A DNA stretch of 56,000 bases, from NCBI GenBank assembly GCA_029204225.1, contig CM055100.1, positions 2,197,334 through 2,253,333 on the forward strand, in the 5' to 3' direction. The stretch comes from Diphasiastrum complanatum. Taxonomy: Eukaryota; Streptophyta; Lycopodiopsida; Lycopodiales; Lycopodiaceae. The notes under the pieces were generated by a model, which was given only the letters and a program-made list of their open reading frames with translations, was not told where the DNA came from and made no database searches. The first letter of the stretch is position 1. Each line of letters starts with the position of its first letter. Below are positions 35,601 to 45,353 of the stretch, piece by piece. The position numbers were made by a program, and so were the translations under genes.

Positions 35601-38600
35601 GAGGGCAGTATTCCATCATCTCCATACTAAACTTAATATGAGTACCACCGACCATCCACAAACGGACGGTCAAACAGAAAGGGTAAATGAAGTGCTGGAG
35701 GATATGCTTCGTGCATACGTCAGCAAGAGGCAGACTAATTGGGAGGAGTATCTCTCGATATTAGAGTTTGCTTACAACAGTACCAAACATTCAGCTACGG
35801 GATACAGCCCATTTATGCTGATGTACGGTTTTCAGCCACGCTCACCCACAGCTGTAGGGTTTAAACAAGAAAAAGTCGAAGCAGCCAGAAACTTTTTAGA
35901 AGACCTAAACCAGATGATAGAACATGCTAAGCGTAGCATTAGACAATCCTAGGATCGAGCCAGGCATTATGCAGATCCACACAGACGGGATGTGCAGTTC
36001 TCCACTGGTGAGAAAGTCTACTTGAGAGTCCCAGTTTACTCTAAAACCCTCAAATCAGGAGTGTGTGCTAAGTTGTCTCCAAGGTATTGTGGTCCCTTTA
36101 CCATCAGTAGGAGACTAGGCGAGGTCACCTATGAACTAGAACTCCCACACAGCAGTAAGGTTTTTCCAGTCTTTCATGTAAGTCAGTTACGAAAAGCCTT
36201 AACCAGATCAGATAATCTGTAAGGGGACAGTGTTCTAGTTCTCCCATTGGATCCTCAACAACCTCCACATGAACCAGAGGAGATTCTTGATAGTAGAGAG
36301 ACGCAGACTCGTCATACTCTATACCGAGAATATCTGGTTAAGTGGAATGATCAGCCTGTTGAGAATGCCACTTGGGAAAGAGGCAGCGTCCTTCGCAAGA
36401 TTTTTCCAGACTTTGTCTTAGAGGACCAAGACGGTTCTTAAGGGGGAGGGAGTGTTACAAGCTCGTAACCAGTGCCGAACCCTAGGGAACACAGATAGGT
36501 CAGATACCACAGTCAGGGTCGTGTCCAGTGTACATGACCAACAGGGCAAGACAGTGTGAGTAGTGTGCCCCAGCACGGTCCATAGCCATGGCGGGCCTAA
36601 CACAGCCTAGGGACTCTGTCAGCAGGATAGGGCCCCCAGTTGGGTCCCGACGTGCAGTCGACCACGTCAGTGCCACGTGGCCGACACTTGGCAGTTGCAT
36701 GCTACCAGTCCTCACACTGGGCTAGGAGGGGCTTACTCTATATCAGGGAGTAGGCAAGGTTGGGTGGATCAGTGAGTGTTTGCCCTACTGTGGTGTTAGG
36801 ATCTATTACATAGTCGCCTTTGGGCCCACCACACAGTAAATGGCTCTTAACTATTCTCACAAAGCTAAGGTATGATTTTGCTTGTTTGCTTGAGCATTTC
36901 ATTGGGGGGAAGAGATATGTAGAGGCTAGCCCTAATATTTATTTTATGTTTTATATCGATTATAATGTTTTTTAATCATTGTATTACATAAGTGCTAGAA
37001 CCGTTTATCACTGTGAGTTCCAATTGAGTCAATTTTATGAAACTATCGAGCTTGGTTATTGATGTACTATCAATTTGTAGATGCCTAACTATCGAAATAG
37101 GTGAACGTATTTCTGACTTCTTATTTTATAAACTATTGAGCATAATTAAATCTAGCAGTTATGAATTCAATTATTCTTATCCTCGAGCCTGAGCGTTACG
37201 AATATCATTGTAATAAATTCCTCATAATGTGAGTATTCATGATCTACAAGTTGAGGTGGACAACCATTGGGACCTAACTATGTTTTTGGTCACATTCATT
37301 TCTTATTACAACCTTGTGGGAAAGATCTTACCTGGACAAATTTTTGTAATGATCGTCTTACCTTCAATGTGGAATCACCATATAGAAGAGACTGGAGAGT
37401 TAGTTGTTCACCATGTAGCTAAGAATATCTGAATGATATGTTGTATTCAATGCTCTCCTTCTGAGCCAAATGAAGTACAATCAGAAATACCACACGTCGT
37501 TGTCCTCTATTGCAAGCTAATGGGTAGAAGAGCTTTATAGACAGAGGAGAATATGCATGTTGTTCCTTCACACTAAATGTTTTTCAGCAAACGATCACCT
37601 CCTACTGAGTTCTTGCTAGAACACTTGTCCTTTTCCTTCTCATGGTCAGAAAGGTTGGATATATAGTGTGCCTAGGCTACGTTGATAGCCATGTCTTTTA
37701 ACAGTCCAAAAGCAGCCTTGAAGCAAAAACTATCGACCACCAAACATAAACCTTGAACACTTAATCCTCAAGCCTGTTGGCGTGTTGCGCTAGTTTAGAT
37801 GGCACCTAATTGGCCCCTTATGTTGACCTGGATCAAGCCAAGCCTAGTACCCAAATGTTGATATATAATGCCTGATTTACCCCTTGTGGCTAGGCACTTG
37901 CATGCACATACTTTTATGTTGTAAGCTTATCATGGGGGCAACTTCTTTGTAATTACATTGCAACCCTCTTTGTAAATTGAAGTTAGTAAGTGCAAGTTGG
38001 GTCAAAGTGACCAAGTTAGCATGCCATGGGGCATGAGACTCAAGTGGGAGGTGACACCTTCTATGTACAGGATTGATCCTCAACGAGGTCCGCGCCCCTT
38101 CTGTGAAGGATAACATCATCCCTTGCATAGTGAGTGCCATAGGACCTCGAGAGGCCTAGGAGACATTGAGGTCCATGTATGAGACCGTCAATACGGCTAG
38201 GGTCCTCTATCTGCAAAATAAACCACGTACAATCAGGGTGGACTTTAGTGATTCAATTGCTGATCACATTATGAGGATCAAGGATCTTTAAGATCAACTT
38301 GCTGCAGTTGGAGAATACATTGGTGATAGTGACATAGTTTCTATAGCTTTAAACTACTTGTCAAATTCTTATCAGAGCTATGTCTCTCAGTAAGAGAGTG
38401 TCATGAGTCTCTCAATAAGCGAGAGACTTTCCTTATTTCATAAGTTATGTGGCCTACTCATGCATGAAGAAGTGAGGAGGGAGAACCTTTTTGAAAGGGA
38501 AGGTAATGATGAGCAAGCATTGCTTCAAAGAAGAAGTAGTAGTTTAAAGGCAAGAAAAAGGCCAGATTCAACACTAGTGATTCATCTCTTGAGCAATAAA

Positions 38601-41600
38601 TGGGTTGAATGCAACTTGCAGATTCTTAGAGTTATGGTTCTTCATCTACACCAAAAAGAAAGGGTAATTGCAACTATTGTGTTGGGATATAGGTGTTTTG
38701 CTTTTGAATGTCGTAAGAAGCATAGTGAGCAAAAAAAAGGCAAGAAGCAAACTGGTCACTTTGTTGAGAAAGTTTCAAACAATAATAATGAAGACAATGG
38801 ATAGTTTGAACTCTTTGCTGTTGCATTGGCAACTCAAACCACGAGTGCTAGTTGGTACATAGATTCTGGTGCCTCTAAACACGTGACTCTCACAATGGTT
38901 TAATTCTTTTGAAGAAATAAATTTCGTGTGTGCCTTGGGGACAACTGAAGCATAAGGCAAGGCTTGTTGTTTTTCTCAACATGAAGGGCTAGATTATGAT
39001 GAGACAGGATTTGAGGCTAAAGGTAAAGAATATTTGGTATGTAAGCTTTAGAAGGCTTTGTATGGGTTAAAACCATCGCCCAGGGCATGGTACAGTCGTA
39101 TTGATGATTACCTCACACAACAAAATTTCGTTAGAAGTAAATCTGACTATAACTTGTATGTTTTGAGGGAGAAAGAGGCATAGTAATAATTGTTGTCTAT
39201 GTTGATGACCTAATCATTACAGGCAGCAATAGGTTACTTAGTGCTAAGGTCAAAGAAAATCTTTCACGTGAATATGACATGAAATATCTAGGCTTGATAC
39301 ATTATTGCCTAGGGCTAGAAGTTTGGAGGAAATATTGTATTCTTTTTATATCCCAGGGCCTAGGCAAGGTAATGCAAATGAACTGCTTCAAAGATTCAAT
39401 ATTGAAGATTGCAAGCCTATAGCCACTCCTAGTGATACAAGTTATAAGCCATCTATGGTTGATGGGACACCTTTTGTGGATGAGACGTTATATCGTCAAT
39501 TGGTGGGTAGCTTGATTTATCTCACAAATACTAATCCTGACATTTCTCATGCAGTCGGCATCGCAAGTCAGTTTATGAGTAAACCTACAGAGGCACATTG
39601 GAAATCAGCCAAGCGGATTGCAAGATATGTCAAAGAATTTCTTATGGCATCTGTTATTCAGAACCTTCAGTTGGAAGGTTATTCAGATGTGGATTGTGTA
39701 GGGAACGAAGATGACCGGAGATCAACAACATGTTATTTAGTTCATTTAGGTTTTGGAGCAGTTTCTTGGTGTAGCAAGAAACAACCTACGATTGCATTGT
39801 TTTCCACAAAAGCTTAGCACAAGGCAACTACAAGGATCGCTTGTGAGGCTATATGGTTGAGGCGCTTGCTAGGTGATCTACAGATCGCCGAAGTATGTCC
39901 TAGAGTGATGTACTATGATAGCCAGAGTGGCATTCAGCTTGCCAGGAATTTCGTTTACCATGCTAGGACCAAACATAGTGGAGTTGACAAACACGTAATG
40001 TGAGAAAAAGTGCATAGTCGAGAGATTCAGCTTGAGTTTTGTGGCACCAAAGATCAAACTGCGGATATCTTTACTAAGCCACTTAATAATTTAGACAGTC
40101 TTTAGGTGTCACATTTAACAAAATAGCCATTAAGGGGGGGTCTTGAAATATAATGCCTATTTTACCCCTATTGGCTAGGCACTTGCATGTTGTGTGTCTG
40201 TTATGAGGTTAACTGTTAGACTCTCTCTTACTGCATACCTCCAGGTGCCAGTTAACCACAAGAGACCGAACGATTCATGTTCCACCTTGTCACAAGACCC
40301 AATCCAGGTCCACCCTTCGTGCCTTGGCCTGTGACCGTAACAAGCAAGATCCGACTTCCATCCTAGACAGTGTCCCATAGCCATTGCCTAGGCTCTCAGC
40401 CATCTTCCGCCTCAAGCTAGCACTCATCTTGGCTGTGCACACCGCTCTCCATCCACCTTCTCGATGGCAAATGAGTCCTTCTTCCCTTGTATACCTCCAA
40501 GGTGGGAGACTTCAAGCCATGCACACGTCCTAGATTACGACACGTGGCAACCATGCAGGTTTACGAGTCATTGGTCAAGTCAATATTCCCAGTCATCGTT
40601 CAGTCTCAAGTTAGGTTTGGGACCCAAGGGAGTTGGGTCCCTAACACTCCCTCCCCCTAAAAAGACTCCTCTTCTTAGGAAGGAAATCTGGGAACCTCAG
40701 TCTAAGGTCACGTTCCTTTTCCCAAGTATCATCGTCTTCGGAGCTTCCTTTCCAACGAACCAAGTACTCAGTTACCTGCTAGTTTCTGAGCCCACGTTGA
40801 CGTACATCAACAATGGCCTGTGGTTCCGAAGGTACAAAGGATGTCAGGTCCTCCAGCTGAACTAGGTCCTCTTGAAGGATTAAGTCAACCTTCCCACCAA
40901 GTCGTTCCTTTAAACGACTAATGTGAAAAACTGGATTAATTTTTAACACCTTGAGGAAGTTCTAGTTGATAGGCATTCCGATGGAGTTTCTTTACAATAT
41001 AGAAAGACCCAGCAAAACGAGGTGATAACTTCAGACATTTTCCAGTCTTTAATACCTTAGAGTCTTTTGGGATTCTGAGATGTACCCAAGCTCCCTCCTC
41101 ATAGACCCTAGGTTGTTACTTTTGATATCCTGATTAACCTTGATGCTTTTGAGGCCTACAGAAATGGGTACCCTAGGCTGGAAACCATACATTAGAGTAA
41201 ATGGACTAAAATAAAACTGTTACGGCGGCGTGGCCACCCACAACCCCCTTCATCCGAATGAGGTCGTGAGGCCCAAAAACAGCCGTATTGAAACAAGAAT
41301 GCTCACATACAGAATTACCAGCAAAGGAAAGATCAACACAAGATATGCTAGAGTTCTAGCACTCATCCTGGCTGTGCACACCGCTCTCCATCCACCTTCT
41401 CCTAGGTAGATAGAATTGATGGCAAATGAGTCCTCCTTCCCTTGTATACCTCCAAGGTGGGAGACTCCTAGATTACGACACGTGGCAACCATGCAGGTTC
41501 ACGAGTCAGTGGTCAAGTCAACAGGCCCAGTCATCATTCAGTCTCAAGTTAGGTTTGGGACCCAAGGGAGTTGGGTCCCTAACATTAAGACACATCATAG

Positions 41601-44600
41601 ATAGACCTAAAAGCTCATCACCAAAAATGCTCCTTATGACTTACTAAGTTTAAGGGTGTAATATGGGCTGCCCTTTGCCTTGTCAAACTCAAAATCCTAT
41701 AGTGAGGAAATTAGTGTAGTTCTTCTTCAAATAGTCCGCTCCCAAGTCGTGGCTTCCGACCTTCCATGCAATCGAGCGTTCAAGAATCATTCAATTTCAT
41801 GAATGATGCTTAGCTTTTTCTATTAATTTTTTTAGTTCATGATTTCACAGATTTCACACACACACACACAGATTTCACAGACACAGACAGTTTTTTTGGA
41901 CATTTTTTTGCATATTTTTAGGCTGTTTTTGGGGTAGGAACAAAAACAAAATTAATTAATCAATTAATTAATTAATTAGTATGGTTCACACGGGTCATCC
42001 TAAAGTTTCTTGTCAACTGTACGGTTCTGAGAACTGTGGTGAACCGTACACGGTTCTCAGATTCTATGCAATAATCCAATAAAAACATTCCAAAGTCACT
42101 AGAAAATTTAAGGCTTCGATCACTCACAAAAACCCATGGCAATTCATTCAGACAAAAGGTCGTTTCTATCTACCTATATGTGTAAGTAACCAAAAGTAGC
42201 ATATGTATGAATCATAGAAGTATTTTTTATGTACTAAGTATTTTATTCTCTAAATAATTTTAGTAAGGCCACACTTTGTCATCCCTTTTTGGCACCAATT
42301 CAAAGGATTTTGCAATTTGTTTATTTGGAAAATCTGGATTCTTTCCCAGTTAGCAACTTATGCTTGGGTACTGATGAGACATAAGCAATGCTGTTTGGCC
42401 AAGATTTTTTGTTTATTGAATTCTATATTATTGTTTTGATTTAAATCCTTTGACTTTTTGGGTTGCTTGTATGTTGTTTCTAAGTTTTAACTTATGACAT
42501 ACTGACTTCTCTATTTAAATTTCTGAAATTAGATCTAATTTCATAAAGAGATATTTTGGAGAGAGCTATTTTTCTCTTTTAGGTCATTTTCTGAATTGGA
42601 ATTGCCTTATTAGAAAAGTAACCTTTGGAAAGGCGTGGAAAGAACGGTCCTTCAGTATGAAGGGTGATTGAATTGCGATTAACTGCGTGTGATGCTCAAG
42701 GCTGCTACATCGAACCAACACACACCAAAAATTGACACATGAGAATTAAGCTGGTACTTGGGCTGTGGGCATGTGCAGATTAATGTCCTAGAACTAACAA
42801 ATGAAAGTGCTAACATCACGGCCCCCCTCCTGCCTACTGATGTTGGGTTTATTGACAAAAAATAATTGAAGAAGTTACTTATGTATGTAATGTATCTATT
42901 GTATATGAATTTTCTGTGTACATGACAACTGCAGTCATGGTTTGCTAATGCAATCATTTTGCAGGTGTGAATGTGAATGGACGGGATATTGTGGTTCAGC
43001 TTGCAAAGTATGGTCGAAGTATGGAGAGGATGTGAGTGCTAGAAGTTTCATCATTATGAATACTCTCTATTACCTTCTGCAGGCCAAAGATTTAATTTTT
43101 ACTTAGGCTTATACATCAAAGGACAATAACTTTCTACTATCTAGTAAAGGTTGCATTCACAACCCTAAAACTCAAGTAAAAGACAGGAATTACACCATAA
43201 GCTTCTCCGCAACTCATTTCCATTGAAAGTAGATAGAACACAGAGAGCTCTGCTGCAAGTCTCCTAACCTATTCTGAAATGAGGAAACTCTGAAATGCTT
43301 GACTAAACTTCACTCTCATCTCCTCAAGCACCCCTTAACCCTGACTCATCGTAAATCCACCACATGGCACATACCACTTTGGGAACTACCTGACACATGG
43401 GTATGCATGAAGAAGTTGCTAACCGGTTGATAGGGTGTGACTTATGTGTTGGACCAAATGTCCCAATGAACACATTATGCGTGCCCTTTTGACTGCTCAA
43501 CTCTCACAATTTATAAGTGGTCTGTCCAGCAGGCTTAAGACCCGCTAACCTTTTGCTGATTACAAGCTCATCACTTACAACTTCACCAATGTACGCTTGT
43601 CATCACAGGCCAGTGACTTAGCCGTTTTACAATCAACAATTTCACTTTTACACTTACAATGGGTAAGGTATTTAAAACTATGTGACAAAAGGTGAGACAA
43701 GACATGGAGGGCCTGAAGGGTTGAAGTGACCAATTCTTTAAAATTTGAACAGATGATTTTTCTTTTTAGGTGCTAGAAATGTACGAATGGATGCCCGTTA
43801 CGTTTGTTACTGTAGTAATAATATTTTTCGGACATTTAGATATATATAAGATGGTGCGTCATGGTGAGTGTCACTTGGGGATAAACGGGAATTGGGTCTT
43901 GCCATTAAGAGTTAACTTCACTTCAAACTTCCAGTGTGAAAAGATTTAGGGTTTCACATCACGTTTTTATTTTCACTTCACCTAATATGTATGGAGGTTT
44001 TTTGTACCTGAACAACCTATGACATTTCTATAAACTGGAATATTTTGCATTCAATGAAATTGATGCTTGTACATTAACAGTTTACTGGTTTTTGGGTTGT
44101 GGCATGTAGTGATCGAGGGAGAATGGCAGCTGGAAGCTCCAAGTGGAACAGTAGGTCAGACAGTCGAAGCCCAAGGCACATGAGGTACTATTTTCACTGC
44201 ATTTGCTTGCTCAAGTATTTTATTACCTCGTCCACTGTTTGGGAAAATTAGAGCAGTTCCTAAATACTACGTGAAAAATATATCCCTGGTTGAGCTTCAG
44301 GTGTGATCGGTGATTTTCAGGTTTCCTTCTTCTCTGTTTCTGGTTGTTTTGAAGTCTGTTGATGAAGCTTTACTGAGCGGACTGTTGCGCTGCCTGATAT
44401 CGCAGTGGCAGACATTATCGAAATGACTACAACGACAGAGATTTACGGCGTGATAACAATGAGTATGGAAGGTTTGAGCGAAATCATTCCCGGGGAACTG
44501 GACGAGATTCTCGACGCCCTGGACGTGGTCGCAGTCGCAGTCGCAGCCGCAGCCGCAGCCCTGGCCATAGCCGTGCACGTGAATTTCGTCGTCAACGTTC

Positions 44601-45353
44601 CAGAAGCAGATCTTTTGACAGAAATGTTTCCCAGGTGGTTTCAAGGTAAAATTTGCTTGACGTTGAGGGGGTCTTTCTTGTGAGCCATTATGGTACCATC
44701 TTTAGCTGCTGTAAGTGGTCTTTCATTCAATGATATAAGCAACTATTGTGCTTTTCTTCTTTATGGTATCCTCATTATACCATTCTACAGGGGCAGCCTC
44801 TCGCCAAGGCATCTGAGCTCTCATGATCGTGCCATTTCACCCGGTCCTCCAAGGCGTTTGAGCTCTCATGATCGTGCCATTTCACCGGGTCCTCCAAGGC
44901 GGTTGAGCTCTCAAGATCGTGCCATCTCGCCTGGTCCTCCAAGGCGGCTGAGCTCTCATGATCGTGTCATCTCACCTGGTCCTCCAAGGCGTTTGAGCTC
45001 TCATGATCGTGCCATCTCACCTGGTTCCAGGCATTTGAGCTCTCATGATCGTGCCATCTCACCTGGTCCTCCAAGGCATTTGAGCTCTCATGATCATGCC
45101 ATCTCACCTGGTCCATCAGAAGATGGAGGTGCTGATGACGTCAGTGTATCCCCAGTTCGAAAAAGTGCATCACTGTCAGCGAGTAGGTCTAGGAGTGTGT
45201 CGCCTGTTAACCGAAGGCATGCTAGCCCAGAGGATGAGGTATTACTTACTGCTAAGGTCTCTTTACTGCAAATGATGTTTGCATGAGCTTGGAATCACTC
45301 ATACTTGGTACTTATGTTTTTTCATTGGCTTTGTTTTACAGTATATCGATTGA
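26592..45353 (+). CDS. SC35: SC35-like SR splicing factor (RRM plus RS domain), eight coding exons
   Basis: The coding sequence joins 26592-26667, 27198-27276, 27545-27624, 42965-43031, 44110-44184, 44406-44645, 44791-45238 and 45342-45353. All introns are GT-AG and the phases fit, giving 358 residues. The N-terminus [19 protein letters not shown] is characteristic of plant SC35 (SRSF2 type). The RRM (about 14-95) has RNP2 LLILNI (18-23) and RNP1 RGFAFVRY (57-64). The C-terminus has an RS run (168-177) and seven copies of [15 protein letters not shown] (about 214-316), and ends SPEDEYID. SR proteins bind exonic enhancers and recruit U1 and U2AF in the nucleus. Intron 3 is 15,340 bp and full of transposons. 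The start is the only ATG fitting the family N-terminus. The RRM and first RS part are secure. The last exon, giving three residues, is inferred from splice signals. An untranslated 5' exon is possible. Confidence 0.88.
27198..27276 (+). CDS. SC35: SC35-like exon 2
   Basis: This exon encodes [20 protein letters not shown] and IPRDR. The acceptor is CTGCAG at 27192-27197. The donor in the conserved position is GTTGTA at 27277; a stronger consensus donor GTAAGT starts three bases later at 27280. Confidence 0.9.
27545..27624 (+). CDS. SC35: SC35-like exon 3
   Basis: This exon encodes [20 protein letters not shown] and AMEKLD, including RNP1. The acceptor is TGGCAG and the donor GTATGT at 27625, which opens the 15.3-kb intron. 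Confidence 0.92.
29079..30192 (+). mobile_element. Non-autonomous hAT-like element with an 8-bp target duplication
   Basis: Exact copies of GGAGCAAT flank the element at 29071-29078 and 30193-30200, the duplication length of hAT transposons. Both ends carry GGAACGTTCC-type palindromes: AACAACGTTCCGGAGG near the left end and GGAACGTTCCGGAACG near the right. The interior has no transposase frame. About 29885-30080 matches, in reverse orientation, the element at about 51895-52635. Terminal inverted repeats are degenerate, so the superfamily call is tentative. Confidence 0.6.
30519..30523. other. Target-site duplication, left copy (TAGTC)
   Basis: TAGTC directly precedes the left LTR and is repeated exactly after the right LTR at 36811-36815. 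Five bases is the normal duplication length for gypsy integrase. Confidence 0.92.
30524..30881 (+). mobile_element. 5' LTR of the intact chromovirus
   Basis: The LTR is 358 bp, starting TGTTACGAGCTCG and ending CTATTACA. By eye it differs from the 3' LTR at four positions, all transitions (about 1.1 percent), which indicates a recent insertion. Confidence 0.95.
30883..30895 (+). other. Primer-binding site (initiator tRNA-Met)
   Basis: TGGTATCAGAGCC begins two bases after the last base of the 5' LTR, a perfect match to the standard plant primer site. Confidence 0.95.
30896..31653 (+). repeat. Chromovirus leader with a degenerate repeat of about 90 bp
   Basis: A core related to CAGGTCCAGCGCTG occurs at about 30990, 31081, 31170, 31261, 31354 and 31437, with spacings of 91, 89, 91, 93 and 83 bp. 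Companion motifs repeat in phase, for example GAGTGGAAAT (near 31121 and 31206) and AAGCGGATTT (near 31239 and 31389). No start codon opens a long frame in this leader. Confidence 0.7.
31654..36441 (+). pseudogene. Chromovirus gag-pol, one frame of 1,595 codons with five internal stops and no frameshift
   Basis: The capsid lies in about codons 110-290 and a CCHC knuckle ([14 protein letters not shown]) near 346-359. The protease reads [10 protein letters not shown] (about 434-443), with Asp replacing the usual Ser of DSGA. RT contains [16 protein letters not shown] and FLDDIL (782-787). RNase H has [14 protein letters not shown]. Integrase has an HHCC finger ([17 protein letters not shown]) and D1245, D1306, E1342 with normal D-60-D-35-E spacing. 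A chromodomain ([20 protein letters not shown]) ends it. Stops are TAG at 32290, 32518, 32638 and 35950 and TAA at 36220. All four TAGs lie where CAG would fit, for example QS[12 protein letters not shown]. SDWDSKF in integrase (normally SDRDSKF) fits CGG to TGG. Confidence 0.95.
36442..36452 (+). other. Polypurine tract
   Basis: GGGGGAGGGAG lies between the gag-pol stop and the first base of the 3' LTR, as required for plus-strand priming. Confidence 0.9.
36453..36810 (+). mobile_element. 3' LTR of the intact chromovirus
   Basis: The LTR is 358 bp, starting TGTTACAAGCTCG and ending CTATTACA, followed by the TAGTC duplication at 36811-36815. It may carry a polyadenylation signal in the sense of the host gene. 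Confidence 0.95.
36811..36815. other. Target-site duplication, right copy (TAGTC)
   Basis: Exact repeat of 30519-30523; it marks the insertion site of the chromovirus. Confidence 0.92.
36816..37855. other. Intronic sequence without recognisable content
   Basis: I see no conserved frame, RNA or repeat. A 67-codon frame at 37229-37432 has no motif I recognise. Confidence 0.4.
37856..40190 (+). mobile_element. Internally deleted Ty1/copia element
   Basis: TGTTGATATATAATGCC at 37856 and TCTTGAAATATAATGCC at 40141 start two segments that agree over about 50 bp (through GGCTAGGCACTTGCATG) and then diverge. They look like the starts of the two LTRs, the second preceded by a polypurine run (TTAAGGGGGGG) and truncated near 40190. 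Pol and gag fragments lie between them. Confidence 0.65.
38160..40125 (+). pseudogene. Ty1/copia gag-pol fragments with stops and deletions
   Basis: Gag from about 38165 reads [32 protein letters not shown] and [20 protein letters not shown] with stops, then [18 protein letters not shown]. Protease follows with [12 protein letters not shown] (about 38850). Integrase and the RT onset are deleted: from about 39000 RT resumes at YLVCKL-stop-KALYGL, [29 protein letters not shown] and [14 protein letters not shown]. RNase H ([35 protein letters not shown]) runs with stops to [13 protein letters not shown] near 40100. YVDD is intact, but the element lacks integrase and is frameshifted. Confidence 0.85.
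40413..41584 (-). mobile_element. Chromovirus remnant: two LTR copies around an integrase/chromodomain scrap
   Basis: Two copies of an LTR end in GGGTCCCTAACA on the plus strand, at about 40651 and 41584. They share about 230 bp with a few substitutions and small indels. On the minus strand a polypurine tract (TTTTTAGGGGGAGGGAG) precedes the left copy, so the element is minus-oriented. The right copy is bounded by TGTTACGGCGGCG at 41218 (about 367 bp); the left copy is cut at about 40413. No primer site remains, because integrase sequence abuts the right LTR directly. Confidence 0.8.
40680..41217 (-). pseudogene. Chromovirus integrase C-terminus and chromodomain fragment
   Basis: The minus strand begins at the LTR edge with [18 protein letters not shown], the end of the integrase core. 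It continues with stops through [18 protein letters not shown] (a GPY/F-type module) to the chromodomain [20 protein letters not shown] and [10 protein letters not shown], just before the polypurine tract. Everything from gag to the integrase catalytic triad is gone. Confidence 0.8.
42965..43031 (+). CDS. SC35: SC35-like exon 4
   Basis: This exon encodes [19 protein letters not shown] and ER, the last RRM strand and the start of the linker. The acceptor TTTTGCAG at 42957-42964 follows a good pyrimidine stretch. The donor is GTGAGT at 43032. The frame joins exon 3 across the transposon-filled intron without any loss of RRM sequence. Confidence 0.9.
43032..44109 (+). other. SC35-like intron 4 (1.08 kb), no further content
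   Basis: GT-AG intron with no recognisable transposon or frame. Confidence 0.6.
44110..44184 (+). CDS. SC35: SC35-like exon 5
   Basis: This exon encodes [20 protein letters not shown] and PRHM, the linker into the RS region. The acceptor is ATGTAG, a TAG type, and the donor GTACTA is weak in its last positions. Confidence 0.82.
44406..44645 (+). CDS. SC35: SC35-like exon 6 (RS domain)
   Basis: This exon encodes 79 residues, starting [20 protein letters not shown] and including [17 protein letters not shown] and [13 protein letters not shown]. It is read in the frame set by exons 1-5. The acceptor is TCGCAG and the donor GTAAAA at 44646. Confidence 0.9.
44791..45238 (+). CDS. SC35: SC35-like exon 7 (15-residue repeats)
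   Basis: This exon starts GSLSPRH, then carries seven tandem copies of [15 protein letters not shown] with small variants, one shortened to 13 residues. It continues with [20 protein letters not shown] and [12 protein letters not shown]. The acceptor is TCTACAG and the donor GTATTA at 45239. Confidence 0.87.
44817..45120 (+). repeat. 45-bp coding minisatellite in SC35-like exon 7
   Basis: Seven head-to-tail copies of a unit of about 45 bp (TTGAGCTCTCATGATCGTGC followed by CATCTCACCTGGTCCTCCAAG) encode an Arg/Ser/Pro-rich 15-mer. Copies differ by a few mostly third-position changes plus H/Q, R/H and A/V replacements. Copy 5 is six bases shorter, so the frame is kept throughout. Confidence 0.9.
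45342..45353 (+). CDS. SC35: SC35-like terminal coding exon (three residues and stop)
   Basis: After the acceptor TTTTACAG the sequence TATATCGATTGA gives Tyr-Ile-Asp and a stop in the phase required by exon 7. If intron 7 is retained instead, the frame runs eleven further codons or so and stops near 45286. Spliced use is inferred from the good acceptor. Confidence 0.55.
   Translation, partial: YID

Larger units (their letters stand above)
30524..36810 (+). mobile_element. Complete Ty3/gypsy chromovirus in SC35-like intron 3
   Basis: The 6,287-bp element has two 358-bp LTRs, primer-binding site, leader, one gag-pol frame with C-terminal chromodomain, polypurine tract and a TAGTC duplication. 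It is structurally complete, oriented with the host gene and unbroken by other insertions. Five internal stop codons make this copy unable to produce the full polyprotein without readthrough. LTR length and the single gag-pol frame fit a plant chromovirus; I cannot assign the clade. Confidence 0.95.
27625..42964 (+). other. SC35-like intron 3 (15.3 kb, transposon-filled)
   Basis: The donor is GTATGT and the acceptor TTTTGCAG. From 27625 to 29070 I see only AT-rich unique intron sequence. Then follow a hAT-like element, a complete chromovirus, a stretch at 36816-37855 without recognised content, a deleted copia element, a chromovirus remnant and about 1.4 kb of plain intron (41585-42964). That last part includes CA-rich and ATTA-rich simple sequence near 41860 and 41955. 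Confidence 0.85.

Noticed and set aside
42010-42065. Possible hairpin (ACGGTTCTGAGAAC / ACGGTTCTCAG) as a microRNA precursor
   Set aside because: The arms pair imperfectly and are too short for a plant precursor. It may be a degraded MITE end.
44297-44644. Minus-strand Cys/Asp/Gly-repeat protein
   Set aside because: It is the antisense shadow of the RS-coding exon.
44405-44683. Frame with Val/Ala-rich protein ([16 protein letters not shown])
   Set aside because: It is an out-of-frame reading of the RS-coding exon 6 of the SC35-like gene.
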